27,908 bases of DNA from UBA8516 sp035455245 (lineage in GTDB: Archaea; Thermoproteota; Nitrososphaeria; Nitrososphaerales; Nitrosopumilaceae): contig DATIFN010000022.1 in NCBI GenBank assembly GCA_035455245.1, forward strand, positions 1-27,908, in the 5' to 3' direction. This document shows positions 15,419-23,357 of the stretch, piece after piece. The notes under the pieces are model-generated. The model had not been told where the DNA came from. It saw only the letters and a list, made by a program, of their open reading frames with translations, and did no database searches. The position numbers and the translations under genes were made by a program. How positions within the stretch are numbered: position 1 is the stretch's first letter; every line of letters starts with the position of its first letter.

Positions 15419-16351
15419 CTAGTCAACACGCAACAACCTCCGATTGGATTTTTTTGGTGTCTCCTCTATCTGGAGTATTACATTGTATGATGTTCCCATC
15501 CGAAGTATGCTTATCTTGGCCTCTGATCCAATAGATAGATTGGCAAGAACCTTCAAAAGATCTTTCATGTTTTTAATCTGAAAATTGTCTATCATGATTA
15601 TAATGTCTCCAACTCTTAATCCAGCTTCATATGCAGGACTGTCTGGAAAAATCCTAACAACTAGAATTCCATCTTTTTGTGAAATCTCAAATCTTTTACT
15701 CAAAGAAGAATCTAGATTTGTTCCATAGATGCCAAGCCATGGACGAATCACTCTACCATTTTCTTTTATCTGGTCGCAGATTCGCTTTACGGTATTAATT
15801 GGAATTGCAAACCCTACTCCTTGTGCAAATGGAATAATTGCAGTGTTTATTCCTATTACTTCGCCTTTAATGTTAGCAAGAGCTCCACCGCTGTTTCCTG
15901 GGTTTATCGCAGCATCAGTTTGAATCAGTCCCTCAAAAATCAAATCAGAGCCTGGCAATGGTCTTCCTAGAGCACTCACTACCCCTGCGGATACGGTATG
16001 CCCTCCATCTAGCCCTAGCGCATTGCCTATTGCAAGTGCAATCTGCCCCACTTTGAGTTCATCAGAATTTGCAAGGACTGCTGTAGGAAGGTCATCTGCT
16101 CTTATCTTGATCAAGGCAACGTCAGTAGAATCATCCCCACCCATCACCTGTCCCAAAAAACTTCTTCCATCTTTTAGAAAGATCTTAACCTTTGCAGCCC
16201 TGTCTATGACATGATTGTTTGTTATGATGTATCCACTTGGATCTATTATGACACCCGAACCCTCGCCCTCGACTGGAACCACACCACGATTATAGCTTCC
16301 AGCAAGTCTTGTGCTGCTTATACTTACAACACTCTCGCTTAATTTTTCCAC
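15419..16351 (-). CDS. HtrA/DegP-type serine protease, cytosolic, one PDZ domain
   Basis: Counted from GTG 16351 (310 residues). The trypsin-like domain has the full triad: H47 in ITNNHVID, D77 in STDVALIKI and S154 in NPGNSGGAL. One PDZ domain follows at about residues 210-300 (GLRVGDIIIMIDN). No signal peptide or membrane anchor is seen, unlike bacterial DegP/DegS, so it should act in the cytosol in protein quality control. The frame stays open for 14 codons upstream (…LVNEDQITQAVEKLSES) and that part looks like the usual family N-terminus. It has no ATG/GTG/TTG, but a GGTGAT ribosome-binding sequence lies before an ATA codon. It follows thioredoxin closely. Confidence 0.9.
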   Translation of the reverse strand: MEKLSESVVSISSTRLAGSYNRGVVPVEGEGSGVIIDPSGYIITNNHVIDRAAKVKIFLKDGRSFLGQVMGGDDSTDVALIKIRADDLPTAVLANSDELKVGQIALAIGNALGLDGGHTVSAGVVSALGRPLPGSDLIFEGLIQTDAAINPGNSGGALANIKGEVIGINTAIIPFAQGVGFAIPINTVKRICDQIKENGRVIRPWLGIYGTNLDSSLSKRFEISQKDGILVVRIFPDSPAYEAGLRVGDIIIMIDNFQIKNMKDLLKVLANLSIGSEAKISILRMGTSYNVILQIEETPKKSNRRLLRVD

Positions 16352-16386
16352 AGCTTGGGTGATTTGGTCCTCATTTACTAGTGGTA

Positions 16387-16710
16387 TTATTTTCTATCAC
16401 CAATTATTTTTTCAATCATTTTCTTGTAGGTTTCTTTTGTCCCTGCGCCAATCTGTTGTGCAACAATCTGACCATTGTTGAATATAGCAATTGTAGGAAT
16501 ACTAAACACATTATATTTTGAGGAAAGCTCGCTATTTTGATCGACATCTACCTTGACAAAATCTATTTTGTCTTTGTATGCTGTTGAAATTTCTTCTAGT
16601 ACAGGTGAAACTATCAGGCATGGTCCACACCATGGAGCCCAAAAATCTACAAGCACTGGGCGCTCTGACTCTAATACGGAATTCCAATCATTTGAATTGA
16701 TTTCTTTCAT
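16387..16710 (-). CDS. trxA: Thioredoxin
   Basis: About 107 residues from ATG 16710 (MKEINSNDW); an upstream in-frame ATG at 16725 would add MYSNY. The TATA box at 16733-16740 is centred ~27 bases from 16710, so the shorter form is preferred and the mRNA is leaderless. The active site WAPWCGPC (C33 and C36 counted from 16725) and the cis-proline in FSIPT are intact. It reduces disulfides in the cytosol. It is the first gene of the minus-strand unit with htrA, the CxxC gene and pirin, and is divergent from an HxlR regulator. Confidence 0.93.
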   Translation of the reverse strand: MKEINSNDWNSVLESERPVLVDFWAPWCGPCLIVSPVLEEISTAYKDKIDFVKVDVDQNSELSSKYNVFSIPTIAIFNNGQIVAQQIGAGTKETYKKMIEKIIGDRK

Positions 16711-16730
16711 ATAGTTACTATACAAAGGTA

Positions 16731-16748
16731 AGTATATTAATTAATAAG
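16731..16748. promoter_or_regulatory. Shared divergent promoter of thioredoxin and the HxlR regulator
   Basis: The AT-rich core (AGTATATTAATTAATAAG on the plus strand) serves thioredoxin on the minus strand with exact leaderless spacing. It could also serve the plus-strand regulator, with a short leader. Only ~70 bases separate the two coding regions. Confidence 0.5.
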
Positions 16749-16782
16749 TGAAACCATGGTTATCAAGTGAAATGATGGTAAG

Positions 16783-17190
16783 TTGAAAGATGAAGAGTGC
16801 AAGGTTCTACTTGATGCCATGAAGGCATGCCCAATTGACAACACTTTCAAGATGATCGGAAAAAAATTCACAATCCACATTCTTCGCAACATGACAAAAC
16901 TTGGCCAGACAAGATTCAACGAGTTTCTAAGTTCTGTTGAGGGAATCAATCCAAAAACGCTCTCTGCAAGACTGCGGGAAATGGAAAAAAATGGAATAAT
17001 TGAAAAGAAAATCCACCCAGGACCTCCAATCAAGGTAGAGTATACCATTACAAAGAAGGGATTGGGTCTTACTCCAGTCCTGGAAGCCATGGCTTCATTT
17101 TCCATGAAATTTTGTGCAACTGATGTGTTCAAAAATGGCAAACCGCGTATTGTGAAAGAGATCTATTCACTACCTCAAGAAGCAGCCTAG
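16783..17190 (+). CDS. HxlR-family winged-helix regulator with a conserved N-terminal cysteine
   Basis: The 135-residue protein starts at TTG; ATGs just upstream run into a TGA. The family pattern is clear: KACPIDNTFKMIGKKFTIHI, then GQTRFNEFLSSVEGINPKTL, SARLREMEKNGIIEKKI and the wing with PPIKVEYTITKKG. C16 in ACPI sits where HxlR/HypR/YodB-type regulators carry their redox-sensing cysteine; another Cys is at position 6. It probably binds the shared divergent promoter and controls thioredoxin and the stress genes according to thiol state. Target and signal are inferred from position only. Confidence 0.88.
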   Translation: MKDEECKVLLDAMKACPIDNTFKMIGKKFTIHILRNMTKLGQTRFNEFLSSVEGINPKTLSARLREMEKNGIIEKKIHPGPPIKVEYTITKKGLGLTPVLEAMASFSMKFCATDVFKNGKPRIVKEIYSLPQEAA

Positions 17191-17228
17191 CTATTTCTGA
17201 CTGGATAAAAAATCATAATAGCAAAGCA

Positions 17229-17807
17229 CTAGGTATTCAATTTCATCAAAAGTTTTGCAACATTGGCACCAATCTTCTTTACTTTCTCTTCCTGATCTTT
17301 ATTTTTCATCGTTTCATCCGCATTGAATGCTTCATTTGCTCTTGATACTGCAATTTGTTCTGGGATGATTAAAACTCCAATATTTTCAAGCATGGCACGA
17401 ACATGAACCAATCCTCGCAGTCCACCCAATGCACCAGGAGAAGCACTCATCAAACCTGCTACCTTGTTTTTAAAACAGGCCAAGGGAATCTCTCCTTCAC
17501 TCTGACGTGATGTCCAATCAATTGTGTTTTTAAGAACACCAGAAAATGAACTGTTATACTCTGGGGATGAAATGAGAAATCCCTGATGGGACAGCATCAA
17601 GTCTTTAATCTGGCGAGCTGCAGCTGGAATCCCATCACGCAGTTCCAAATCTCCATCATATAGTGGCATTGGAAAATCGCGAAGGTCAATCAAAGTCACT
17701 TCAGCTCCGGCGTCTCTAGCACCAATGACTGCAACTTTGATCAATTTTTTATTAAACGAATCGCCGCGAGTGCTTCCAGCAAACGCCAAAATCTTTGGTT
17801 CTGTCAA
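17229..17807 (-). CDS. NAD(P)H-dependent FMN reductase
   Basis: The 192-residue length fits the flavodoxin-like FMN reductase family. The phosphate-binding loop for FMN is GSTRGDSFNK (residues 11-20), and the second flavin loop is SPEYNSSFSG (81-90), followed by LKNTIDWTSR. These enzymes reduce quinones, azo dyes, chromate or free flavin with NAD(P)H. It starts with TTG, 27 bases after the patatin gene, so the two are probably cotranscribed. It is convergent with the HxlR gene. Confidence 0.9.
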   Translation of the reverse strand: MTEPKILAFAGSTRGDSFNKKLIKVAVIGARDAGAEVTLIDLRDFPMPLYDGDLELRDGIPAAARQIKDLMLSHQGFLISSPEYNSSFSGVLKNTIDWTSRQSEGEIPLACFKNKVAGLMSASPGALGGLRGLVHVRAMLENIGVLIIPEQIAVSRANEAFNADETMKNKDQEEKVKKIGANVAKLLMKLNT

Positions 17808-17834
17808 AGCAAGGTGTTCTTCTTTTTTTATGAT

Positions 17835-18914
17835 TTAAGTTTTCGCTGATTGGTAATTTGCCAGTACATTTTCTGCATCTTTTTCTCCATTTTGTATTAG
17901 CTGTTTTATTGTATCTAGTGAGAAATCAGCATCCTCGAAAAGAAACTGCGAGTCCTCTTTGCGCTCTATACGAATTATTTCTTTTATTATGGTACCGCGC
18001 TCTACTGCAAGTTTGTGGTACATGTGTTCTAATTTCTTGAATCTTTCCCTGCTTTTTTCATCAAGCCTTTCTGCATCAAAGTTTTCCATTATGATATCAT
18101 GCATCTCCTTTAACAATTCAAGATAACCGGAGATTACTTTGGACATTCTAATGGTATGATCCGTCTTGTCAGTATGCATGATGTCTCTAGCTCTGTGCAA
18201 TGATTCAATCATGGTCTTTGGAATCTCTTCTTGGTCGTGTGGAAACAGATTCACCAAAAAGACTCTTTTATCACATTTTGGGGAGGCGTCTATTACCTCG
18301 GTTAGTGGAGTGTTGCTAAGCAAAGTTCCGTCCCATAGATACCTGTCATTTATTTTGGTCCAAGATATTCCATAGAAAGGATAGCCAGCCCCTGCAAGAA
18401 CATGTTCTGGAGTAAAATTGACATATTTGCTATCAAAGACTGTAGATTCACCACTCTGAACATCTGTAGAGGTTACAAGTAACCTTGGTCTATCTGGATT
18501 TTTTATCTTGGTAAAATCCACAAAATCTTTTAAGGTTTTTTTTAGCGGCGTCAAATCATAAAGATATGGATAGGTGTTTAGAAAATTAAAAGAGTTTGGC
18601 ATAAACCAAATCGGTTGAAAGACTTTGGAATTTCCCCACATTGCAGAATACATTGCGGATGAAAAGGCTCTTGCCTTGTCGGCTAACAATGACGGTGTTG
18701 CAGTTTCTGCCAATGTTAACCAAAAATCTTCCAAACTTTTAGCTGGCTCGTCGTTTTTGTTACCAGCTATGATCGCCGCATTTATTCCACCAATTGATGT
18801 TCCAGCAACGATGTCGAATTTTATTTTGTGTTTGTACAACGTTTTGTATACTCCGCACTCGTATGCTCCAAGTGAGCCTCCACCTTGTAATACCAGAACC
18901 GTTTCGTATTCCAA
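17835..18914 (-). CDS. Patatin-like phospholipase
   Basis: The 359-residue protein has the whole catalytic set of the family: oxyanion loop QGGGSLGAYECG (about residues 10-21), nucleophile S40 in GTSIGG, and catalytic D195 in the DG motif (WDGTLLSN). It hydrolyses acyl esters of lipids. Archaeal lipids are ether-linked, so the natural substrate may be exogenous phospholipids, fatty-acid esters or storage material. The C-terminal ~120 residues are helical and charged. No signal peptide is present. The start is TTG; an in-frame stop lies three codons upstream. Confidence 0.9.
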   Translation of the reverse strand: MEYETVLVLQGGGSLGAYECGVYKTLYKHKIKFDIVAGTSIGGINAAIIAGNKNDEPAKSLEDFWLTLAETATPSLLADKARAFSSAMYSAMWGNSKVFQPIWFMPNSFNFLNTYPYLYDLTPLKKTLKDFVDFTKIKNPDRPRLLVTSTDVQSGESTVFDSKYVNFTPEHVLAGAGYPFYGISWTKINDRYLWDGTLLSNTPLTEVIDASPKCDKRVFLVNLFPHDQEEIPKTMIESLHRARDIMHTDKTDHTIRMSKVISGYLELLKEMHDIIMENFDAERLDEKSRERFKKLEHMYHKLAVERGTIIKEIIRIERKEDSQFLFEDADFSLDTIKQLIQNGEKDAENVLANYQSAKT

Positions 18915-19060
18915 TTTTTCTTATCTATTTGATTATTGACAAGGGACACATTAATTCATTGTGAGTGTGGATCCATAATAAGCCCTGAATGATAACTGAA
19001 TCGCCTCTTGTCCGCACCCACAATTTATCAGCAATCCCTAAAAAGCAATAAAAATTTTCA

Positions 19061-19318
19061 ATGAATGAGATGAACAAAATTTCAATTTACAGTTTAATTT
19101 GCATCATTGTTGGAGCATCCGTCATTATATACACCATATATGATTATGAATACAGAGTTTTTGCATACCGTTATCTTCCATCCCTCTGTCCGACAGGCAG
19201 CGGATGCCCGTATCCCGCACTGGATGATAACCTAGTATTGTTAGGGGCAGTCATCATTTTTATTGGAATTATTTTGTTATTGTCTAGAAAATTTATACAG
19301 CTAAAAATTAGAAAATGA
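19061..19318 (+). CDS. Small two-segment membrane protein
   Basis: The 85-residue protein has hydrophobic segments at about residues 8-25 and 57-75, with a ~30-residue loop between them. The loop contains LCPTGSGCPYP, a Cys pair eight apart that would face the outside if both ends are inside. The C-terminus is basic (RKFIQLKIRK). No family is recognised. ATG start, with a TAAAAAG-type box about 20-26 bases upstream. Confidence 0.5.
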   Translation: MNEMNKISIYSLICIIVGASVIIYTIYDYEYRVFAYRYLPSLCPTGSGCPYPALDDNLVLLGAVIIFIGIILLLSRKFIQLKIRK

Positions 19319-19442
19319 AAATTCCAACTTGAGTTTGGAATAAAAGTTCATGGGGACCAGATTCGAAAATACTACAATAGGACTAATTTGACACACCTAT
19401 GGTAAAACCCAACTGTTTTTGAAGACAATCAATTGTTCCAGC

Positions 19443-19880
19443 TTAATCAAACGTGCCGATCTTTACTGCCTTTATTACTCCAAGCGGCTTCTCCTCAAAC
19501 CTATCATAATATGCAAAAGTGCCTACTTTTTTTGTAACCAGAGTTATGGTGTCATTTTCTCCAGCTCGCAAGACTTTGCTTGTTACATCTAGTCCTTCAA
19601 CATAAAACATGTGGGGAATCTCATCGCGGTTTATTATGGTAAGGAGGTACAGGGTTCCGTCTGCCCTCATGACAAGAGTTGGGTTTATCTCAGAATTTCC
19701 CTCAACGCCAACTATCCTCGTCTGATCATCTATTTTCTCAAAGGCTACAGTGCTCTTGATTGTTTCCTTCCAAAAAATTGGAACATGTCTAATGTTTCCA
19801 AAACCAACAAACACAGCAAGGCTAGCAAGTAGGACCATTCCTCCTACTATGCCTGCAATGATTATCTTTTTGTCATCCAA
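19443..19880 (-). CDS. Membrane-anchored cupredoxin-like protein lacking copper ligands
   Basis: The 145-residue protein has an N-terminal membrane anchor (residues 6-27) and an outside beta domain with cupredoxin-like order: INPTLVMRADGTLYLLTIIN, then DEIPHMFYVEGLDV, and late GTFAYYDRFEEKPLGVIKAV. H90 (IPH) sits where the first copper His lies. At the usual C-x-x-H-x-x-M site the sequence has D126, no His and Leu instead of Met, so a type 1 copper site cannot form. It may be a structural or binding relative of the many cupredoxins of these archaea. The TTG start directly follows an in-frame TAG that ends a short upstream frame. Confidence 0.65.
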   Translation of the reverse strand: MDDKKIIIAGIVGGMVLLASLAVFVGFGNIRHVPIFWKETIKSTVAFEKIDDQTRIVGVEGNSEINPTLVMRADGTLYLLTIINRDEIPHMFYVEGLDVTSKVLRAGENDTITLVTKKVGTFAYYDRFEEKPLGVIKAVKIGTFD

Positions 19881-19943
19881 CTATTTGACAAGGCCTGAAT
19901 CTCTTATTATTGCCAAATGCCAGTTTTCATCTTTGATAATCAT
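19881..19943 (-). CDS. Possible 20-residue upstream peptide, in frame with the cupredoxin-like gene
   Basis: ATG at 19943 opens a 20-codon frame (MIIKDENWHLAIIRDSGLVK) ending in TAG, which abuts the TTG of the next gene in the same frame. A TTTTAAAATA box lies ~23 bases upstream of the ATG. This may be the real start of the transcript and could couple translation. It could also be an N-terminal extension cut off by an amber mutation. Confidence 0.3.
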   Translation of the reverse strand: MIIKDENWHLAIIRDSGLVK

Positions 19944-20122
19944 TTTCTGGCCACTTATTATTTTAAAATAATTCTTTTTTCGTCGGGTTGGTTCGCGGAC
20001 AGATTATTAGTTCAAAAACCACCAGGCCTCATTACAATAATATCCTTTTTCAGGACCCAAACCAAGATCTGTATCCATCTTAATTCCTAAATAACAAATA
20101 ATCCACAATTTTTAGTTCGTAT

Positions 20123-20740
20123 ATGGACAATTTCTGGGATAATGTGTATGAAAAAGACACTTCGTTTTTTGGTGATAAACCAAGCAAATTTGCTCGTTCA
20201 TGTTACAATCTCATGAAGAAGAATGATGTCAAAAAGATACTAGAGATTGGGTGCGGTCAAGGACGGGACTGCTTATTTTTTACATCTAAAGGGATAGAAG
20301 TTGCTGCACTAGATTATTCAAAGGTTGCAATAGATGGTTTACTTGAACATGCAAAACAAAAGGATTTGATTGTATATGCACGTGTCTATGACGCAAAAAA
20401 GCCTCTGCCATTTGATAACTGTTCATTTGATGCAGTCTATTCTCACATGTTTTTCAGTATGCGGTTTTCATTTAACGAGTTAAAATTCATAATTTCAGAA
20501 GTTAAAAGAGTATTGAAGGATAACGGGTTTCATTTCTTTTCTGTGAGAAATCATAATGACAAATTCTATGCGAAAGGTACTAAAGTGGATGATGAAATTT
20601 ATGATATTAACGGATTTCAGATTAGATTCTTTACAAGAAAAGAAATCGAAAATCTGTTAGTAGGTTTCAAAATGCTTGAAATAAAAGAAGATTATGAGGA
20701 ACCTGTGACACTTTATCTTGTTACCTCAAGAAAATACTAG
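20123..20740 (+). CDS. Class I SAM-dependent methyltransferase
   Basis: The 205-residue protein has N-terminal WDNVYEKDTSFFGDKPSKFA, then motif I ILEIGCGQGRDCLFF (about residues 39-53) that binds S-adenosylmethionine. The acidic D of AALDYSK ends strand 2, and the DAVYSHMFF and VKRVLKDNGFHFF motifs follow. The WDxxY...FFG...PS opening resembles TehB/thiopurine-type methyltransferases that act on small molecules or metalloids. Substrate is not evident. ATG start with an AT-rich box ~26 bases upstream. Confidence 0.85.
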   Translation: MDNFWDNVYEKDTSFFGDKPSKFARSCYNLMKKNDVKKILEIGCGQGRDCLFFTSKGIEVAALDYSKVAIDGLLEHAKQKDLIVYARVYDAKKPLPFDNCSFDAVYSHMFFSMRFSFNELKFIISEVKRVLKDNGFHFFSVRNHNDKFYAKGTKVDDEIYDINGFQIRFFTRKEIENLLVGFKMLEIKEDYEEPVTLYLVTSRKY

Positions 20741-20785
20741 TAATTTTTGGATTATGCTTAATTAATTATTGAACTCAAATTCAAT

Positions 20786-20922
20786 ATGGCAGACACAATT
20801 AGTGCAGAGAACCTAAAAGAACGAAAAGATGAGTTTGTAATCATTGATGTACGTGAACCAGATGAACTTGCGTGAAGGCAAATAGATGGTTCTACGAATA
20901 TCGCACTAGGACTTGTAGTAGA
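20786..20922 (+). pseudogene. Broken rhodanese-domain gene
   Basis: From ATG 20786 the frame reads MADTISAENLKERKDEFVII, then DVREPDELA, a clear rhodanese N-terminus. It then meets TGA at 20873-20875. In the same frame the homology continues as IDGSTNIALG, as in the family's H/Y-I-x-G-A-x-N-I-P-x-G motif, but is lost after about 20922. The active-site cysteine loop is absent. So there is both a nonsense change and loss of the 3' part. The 20741-21056 spacer otherwise holds only the CopA upstream region. Confidence 0.8.
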
Positions 20923-21056
20923 TAGGCATCAGTTCCAACTTGCGATCTCTGTTTTCTTCAATTCTGATAATCTTATCAGTCATTTATATCGTAAAAACTG
21001 CCAAATATTTTAATGAAATTAATTAAACGAAAATTGTTTTTTGATTGTAGGAAATA

Positions 21057-23156
21057 ATGGCAAAAGATCCAGTATGTGGAATGATTGTGGATGAAAAAAC
21101 TGCACTCCACTCAGAAATTGGGGGAAGAACCTTTTACTTTTGCAGTCCTACCTGCGTGAGCACCTTCACAAATCCCGAAAAAGAGCTTGCCAAACTCAAA
21201 AAAAGAATGTATGTTGCTGCTTCAGGTGCCCTGGTTCTGGCAATATTGCGTGGTGGGCTGTATCTGGGATTGGCATTTGGAGCAGTTGCTGTAACATGGG
21301 TGCCTTTCCCACAGATACCATTTCTCTCATGGGGTCTGATTCTTTTCATCATAGTAACGCCAGTGCAATTTATCGGTGGATGGACTTTCTACGTTGGTGC
21401 ATACCAGGCAATAAAACGGAAAACTGCCAACATGGATCTTTTGATATCCATTGGTACACTTGTTGCATATTTTTACAGCGTAACAGTCTTGTTCTTCCCC
21501 GGCGCCTTGCCAGTAAAGGAAAAAGATGTCTACTTTGAAGTCTCTGCTGTCATCATTGCTTTTGTATTGCTAGGAAAATACATGGAAGAAGCAATCAAGA
21601 AAAGAAGTTCAGCTGCAGTAAGAAAACTCCTTGATCTCAGACCTGCAACTGCAAGGATAATAAAAGATGGAGAGGAGATTGAAATTCCAGCTGACCAGAT
21701 TCAAGTTGATGACATTTTGATCATAAGACCAGGTGAAAAAATTCCGACAGACGGTATTGTAATTATAGGGACATCTGCGGTTGATGAAAAAATGATCACA
21801 GGCGAAAGCATTCCTGTAGATAAAATAGCAGGAAGTGAAGTGATAGGAGCCACATTAAACAAAAATGGATTACTTAGGATCAAAGCTACAAAGGTAGGAA
21901 AGGAAACTGCACTTTCACAAATAGTGCATATAGTTGAAGAAGCTCAAGCCTCAACAGGCCACATTCAAAGATTAGTTGATTCTATTTCTGCAAAATTTGT
22001 TCCAGTTGTTGTTTCAGTGGCAGTTGGATCTTTTTTTGTATGGTATGTTGTTTTTGGAAATTTCATTACCGGTCTGCTTTCTTTTGTGGCAGTCTTAATA
22101 ATTGCCTGCCCTTGTGCAATGGGAATAGCCACGCCAGCTGCTCTAATGGTTGGTGTAGGAAAGGGTGCTGAGGCAGGTATCCTCATCCGAGGTGCTGAAT
22201 ATCTTGAACGCTCCCAAAAAATAAAGACCATAGTTTTTGACAAGACAGGAACTTTGACAAAAGGAGAACCATCGGTTACAGATCTTCTTCCATTGAATAA
22301 CAATACCGAGGTTAATTTGCTAGAACTTGCAGGCAGTGTAGAAAGTGGTTCTGAACATCCCCTAGCCCAGGCAATCATCAAAGAAGCCAAAGCACGTAAC
22401 ATCTCTTTACAAAATCCTACACAATTTGAAGCCATTTCAGGAATGGGTGTAAAAGCCAATGTGTCCAGTCAACAAATTCTCTTTGGAAATAGAAAATTGA
22501 TGACAAAATTCGAAATTCCAATAAATGTTGAACAACAAATGACATCTCTAGAGTCTCAAGGAAAGACTGTCATGATTGTGGCAGTAGAGAAAGAAATAGC
22601 TGGACTGATTGCTGTTGCAGACACTTTAAAAGAATCATCCGCTGCCGCAATAAGCTCACTCAAAAAACTTGGAATTGAAACGGTGATGCTAACAGGTGAC
22701 AACGAAAAGACAGCCAAAGCAGTTGCACAAAATGTTGGAATTGACAAAGTAATAGCAAATGTGCTTCCAGTTGAAAAAGCCAATGTCATAAAAAAGTTAC
22801 AATCAGAAGGAAAGGTTGTTGCAATGGTTGGAGATGGAATAAACGATGCACCAGCACTTGCACAAGCAGACATTGGAATAGCAATCGGAAGTGGTTCGGA
22901 TATTGCAAAAGAAACTGGAGGAATAATTCTGATAAAAGATGACATTATGGATGTAGCAAGAGCTGTTAAGCTCAGCAGGGCAACTATGAAAAAGATAAAA
23001 CAAAACCTGTTCTGGGCTTTGGCATACAACACTGGTGCCATTCCAATAGCCGCAATAGGGTTATTGAATCCAATAATAGCATCAGCCGCGATGGCCCTAA
23101 GCTCAATATCTGTTATAGCAAATTCCTCACTTCTTAAGAGATTAAAAATCACGTAG
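21057..23156 (+). CDS. copA: Cu+-exporting P1B-type ATPase with N-terminal YHS domain
   Basis: The 699-residue protein starts with a YHS metal-binding domain (DPVCGM at 4-9, C7; FYFCSPTC, C29 and C33) in place of the usual HMA domain. ATPase motifs: TGES (248-251), CPC in the membrane (351-353), the DKTGT phosphorylation site (D395), SEHP (H434), TGDN and GDGINDAP. The last two membrane helices carry YN (657-658) and M679-ALSS, the signature of P1B-1 Cu+ pumps. It exports monovalent copper from the cytosol, an important task in copper-dependent ammonia oxidisers. ATG start with AGGA close upstream and an ATTAATTAA box ~35 bases before. Confidence 0.93.
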   Translation: MAKDPVCGMIVDEKTALHSEIGGRTFYFCSPTCVSTFTNPEKELAKLKKRMYVAASGALVLAILRGGLYLGLAFGAVAVTWVPFPQIPFLSWGLILFIIVTPVQFIGGWTFYVGAYQAIKRKTANMDLLISIGTLVAYFYSVTVLFFPGALPVKEKDVYFEVSAVIIAFVLLGKYMEEAIKKRSSAAVRKLLDLRPATARIIKDGEEIEIPADQIQVDDILIIRPGEKIPTDGIVIIGTSAVDEKMITGESIPVDKIAGSEVIGATLNKNGLLRIKATKVGKETALSQIVHIVEEAQASTGHIQRLVDSISAKFVPVVVSVAVGSFFVWYVVFGNFITGLLSFVAVLIIACPCAMGIATPAALMVGVGKGAEAGILIRGAEYLERSQKIKTIVFDKTGTLTKGEPSVTDLLPLNNNTEVNLLELAGSVESGSEHPLAQAIIKEAKARNISLQNPTQFEAISGMGVKANVSSQQILFGNRKLMTKFEIPINVEQQMTSLESQGKTVMIVAVEKEIAGLIAVADTLKESSAAAISSLKKLGIETVMLTGDNEKTAKAVAQNVGIDKVIANVLPVEKANVIKKLQSEGKVVAMVGDGINDAPALAQADIGIAIGSGSDIAKETGGIILIKDDIMDVARAVKLSRATMKKIKQNLFWALAYNTGAIPIAAIGLLNPIIASAAMALSSISVIANSSLLKRLKIT

Positions 23157-23357
23157 GTGTATTCACACTAGACCAGTTGAATTTTTTTATGAAACGATTG
23201 GATCTGAAATTATCACAGAATGATAGCTGGGTCCTAAAGAATCCACACCAACCATTTTAACTTACGAATAGATAAAAGTTAGAGAATAAGTAAAAACGAA
23301 AAATACATTAAATTAAAAATTATGATGCTCACACATATTTATCTAAAATTCAGTTGA

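Noticed and set aside
16737..17141. Minus-strand open frame opposite the HxlR regulator
   Set aside because: The plus strand encodes a clear winged-helix regulator; the opposite frame has no recognisable features.
20873..20875. TGA in the rhodanese frame as a selenocysteine codon
   Set aside because: No selenocysteine machinery is known in these archaea, the position is not the catalytic Cys, and the active-site region is missing anyway.
21965..23152. Two long minus-strand open frames opposite the copper ATPase gene
   Set aside because: They are shadows of a gene with a full set of P-type ATPase motifs; their translations look like reversed hydrophobic sequence without any domain.
23157..23357. 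Convergent spacer between the copper ATPase and the symporter examined for a gene
   Set aside because: Only AT-rich sequence with short frames and no start/promoter pairing was seen.
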